This document shows, one piece after another, positions 63,356 through 64,000 of a stretch of DNA of 64,000 bases. The notes below the pieces were generated by a model, which made no database searches, was not told the DNA's origin, and saw only the letters and a program-made list of their open reading frames with translations. Positions within the stretch are counted from its first letter, which is position 1, and the number at the start of each line of letters is the position of its first letter. The position numbers were made by a program, and so were the translations under genes. This DNA is from Listeria kieliensis (GTDB taxonomy: Bacteria; Bacillota; Bacilli; Lactobacillales; Listeriaceae): assembly GCF_003369925.1 (NCBI RefSeq), contig NZ_LARY01000001.1, positions 930,001-994,000 on the forward strand. The letters are read 5' to 3'.

Positions 63356-64000
63356 TCATTTCATCGTATTGAGCCACGAAACAATCGCAGCACTCGTTTC
63401 TTTTGTTTGCTTTTCGACAGAAATCTTCGCTTCTTTGTCTCCGTTTTGTTTCCCATAAGCGCCAAATTGTGCATGATTGCCACCTTTTATTTTGACGAAC
63501 ATTGTATCTCTCGGTAAATAGCGTTTATTTTCCCGATATTTTTCGAAGTTTAATACACCGTCATCAGTTGCCGTAATAGACAGCGATTGGAGATTAGTAT
63601 CCCGAAGACTTCCCTTCTTATCAGGATAACTTGCGAGATAAAAAACGCCACGCAATTTTTCCAGATGTTCTTTCGCAAAACGAGAGGCAATCACGCCCCC
63701 AAACGAATGCCCGCCAATCACAAACCGTTCATCACTATTTTGATCGATAATCGTTTCCGCTTTGTTCTTTCCAAATATGGCTAAATCAAGCGGCATCTCA
63801 GGAATATAAGTTTTATAGCCAGCATCCGCTAGCGCATGAGCAAGCGGTGCGTAACTTAGCGCTTCCACAAAAGCACCTGGATATAAAATAACACTCGTTT
63901 TCTCGCTGCGGGTTTTTGGTTCAAAAATTAAGGTATTATTTGACTCAAAAATAGCCACTTGCTTTGTTTCTTGCGCCTTCTCTTCTGCAAAACGACTCGG
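63356..64000 (-). CDS. Alpha/beta hydrolase, 5' end beyond the window
   Basis: The frame is open beyond a GTG at 63958 to the window edge (...ERFAEEKAQETKQ-like segment precedes), so the N-terminus, probably a membrane helix or signal, is missing. The visible 200+ residues form an alpha/beta hydrolase with oxyanion YPGAFVEALSY, nucleophile GGHSFGG, an Asp region and the catalytic histidine in GGNHAQFGAYG. The substrate is unknown; family PF12695-like. Confidence 0.8.
   Translation of the reverse strand, partial: PSRFAEEKAQETKQVAIFESNNTLIFEPKTRSEKTSVILYPGAFVEALSYAPLAHALADAGYKTYIPEMPLDLAIFGKNKAETIIDQNSDERFVIGGHSFGGVIASRFAKEHLEKLRGVFYLASYPDKKGSLRDTNLQSLSITATDDGVLNFEKYRENKRYLPRDTMFVKIKGGNHAQFGAYGKQNGDKEAKISVEKQTKETSAAIVSWLNTMK

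Noticed and set aside
1-64000. CRISPR arrays, insertion sequences, prophage genes, tRNA or rRNA genes
   Set aside because: None of the required signs (regular direct repeats, transposase or integrase motifs, tRNA cloverleaf boxes) were noticed on reading; a dedicated scan was not possible.

Overview
The window is bacterial chromosome from a low-GC Gram-positive. Gene content, protein lengths and order match Listeria (sensu lato): an 866-residue adhesion/alcohol dehydrogenase (adhE/lap), the YtoP/YtoQ/YtzB/YtmP/TrmB/YtnP cluster shared with Bacillus, the complete yqeG-to-comEC block next to lepA/rpsT, and a greA-udk-mltG-alaS-recD2 block. All of this is recognised from sequence, without any database search. 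I see no prophage, insertion sequence, CRISPR array, rRNA or tRNA gene.

Layout. 1-13.6 kb: end of ytoQ, a tiny membrane ORF, ytoP, ytzB, a CsoR-like repressor, a YtnP-type lactonase, trmB-ytmP, a MarR/MFS efflux operon, D-alanine aminotransferase and PepV dipeptidase (cell-wall and peptide metabolism), a Nudix hydrolase, nnrD (repair of hydrated NAD(P)H), a P-loop kinase and a MurJ-type lipid II flippase. 13.6-22.5 kb: adhE under a Rex-like operator, an ABC exporter pair, tag glycosylase, and aconitase with a CcpC-like operator. 22.5-36.1 kb: a stress protein with an SNF2 helicase, sbcDC, plsC, a lipoprotein, a CcdC-like protein and a heterodimeric ABC drug exporter with a probable leader-peptide attenuator. 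36.2-48.4 kb: lepA, rpsT, holA, comEA-EB-EC, and the yqeG-yqeH-aroE-yhbY-nadD-yqeK-rsfS-yqeM ribosome-assembly/NAD/shikimate operon. 48.5-64 kb: pepF, mtnN, yrrS, greA, udk, trmR, mltG, a DedA protein, yrzB-ruvX-ireB, alaS with a T-box leader, recD2, a TPR protein and the truncated 3' part of an alpha/beta hydrolase gene.

How the parts work together. Most genes are core housekeeping: translation and ribosome assembly, DNA repair (sbcDC, recD2, ruvX, tag), DNA uptake, wall synthesis, and redox/carbon control. Regulation is readable in several places: Rex at adhE, CcpC at citB, MarR boxes at the efflux operon, a T-box at alaS, and a putative self-controlled CsoR-like gene.

The strongest candidate for something under-described is the 35.82-36.13 kb leader of the ABC exporter. 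A consensus promoter drives a short ORF with an ideal ribosome binding site. This is followed by an intrinsic-terminator-like hairpin about 30 nt before the exporter start, and by complementary segments able to mask the exporter's ribosome binding site. From memory of L. monocytogenes, this junction (exporter next to lepA) and the absence of a trp operon before adhE suggest rearranged or reduced gene order.
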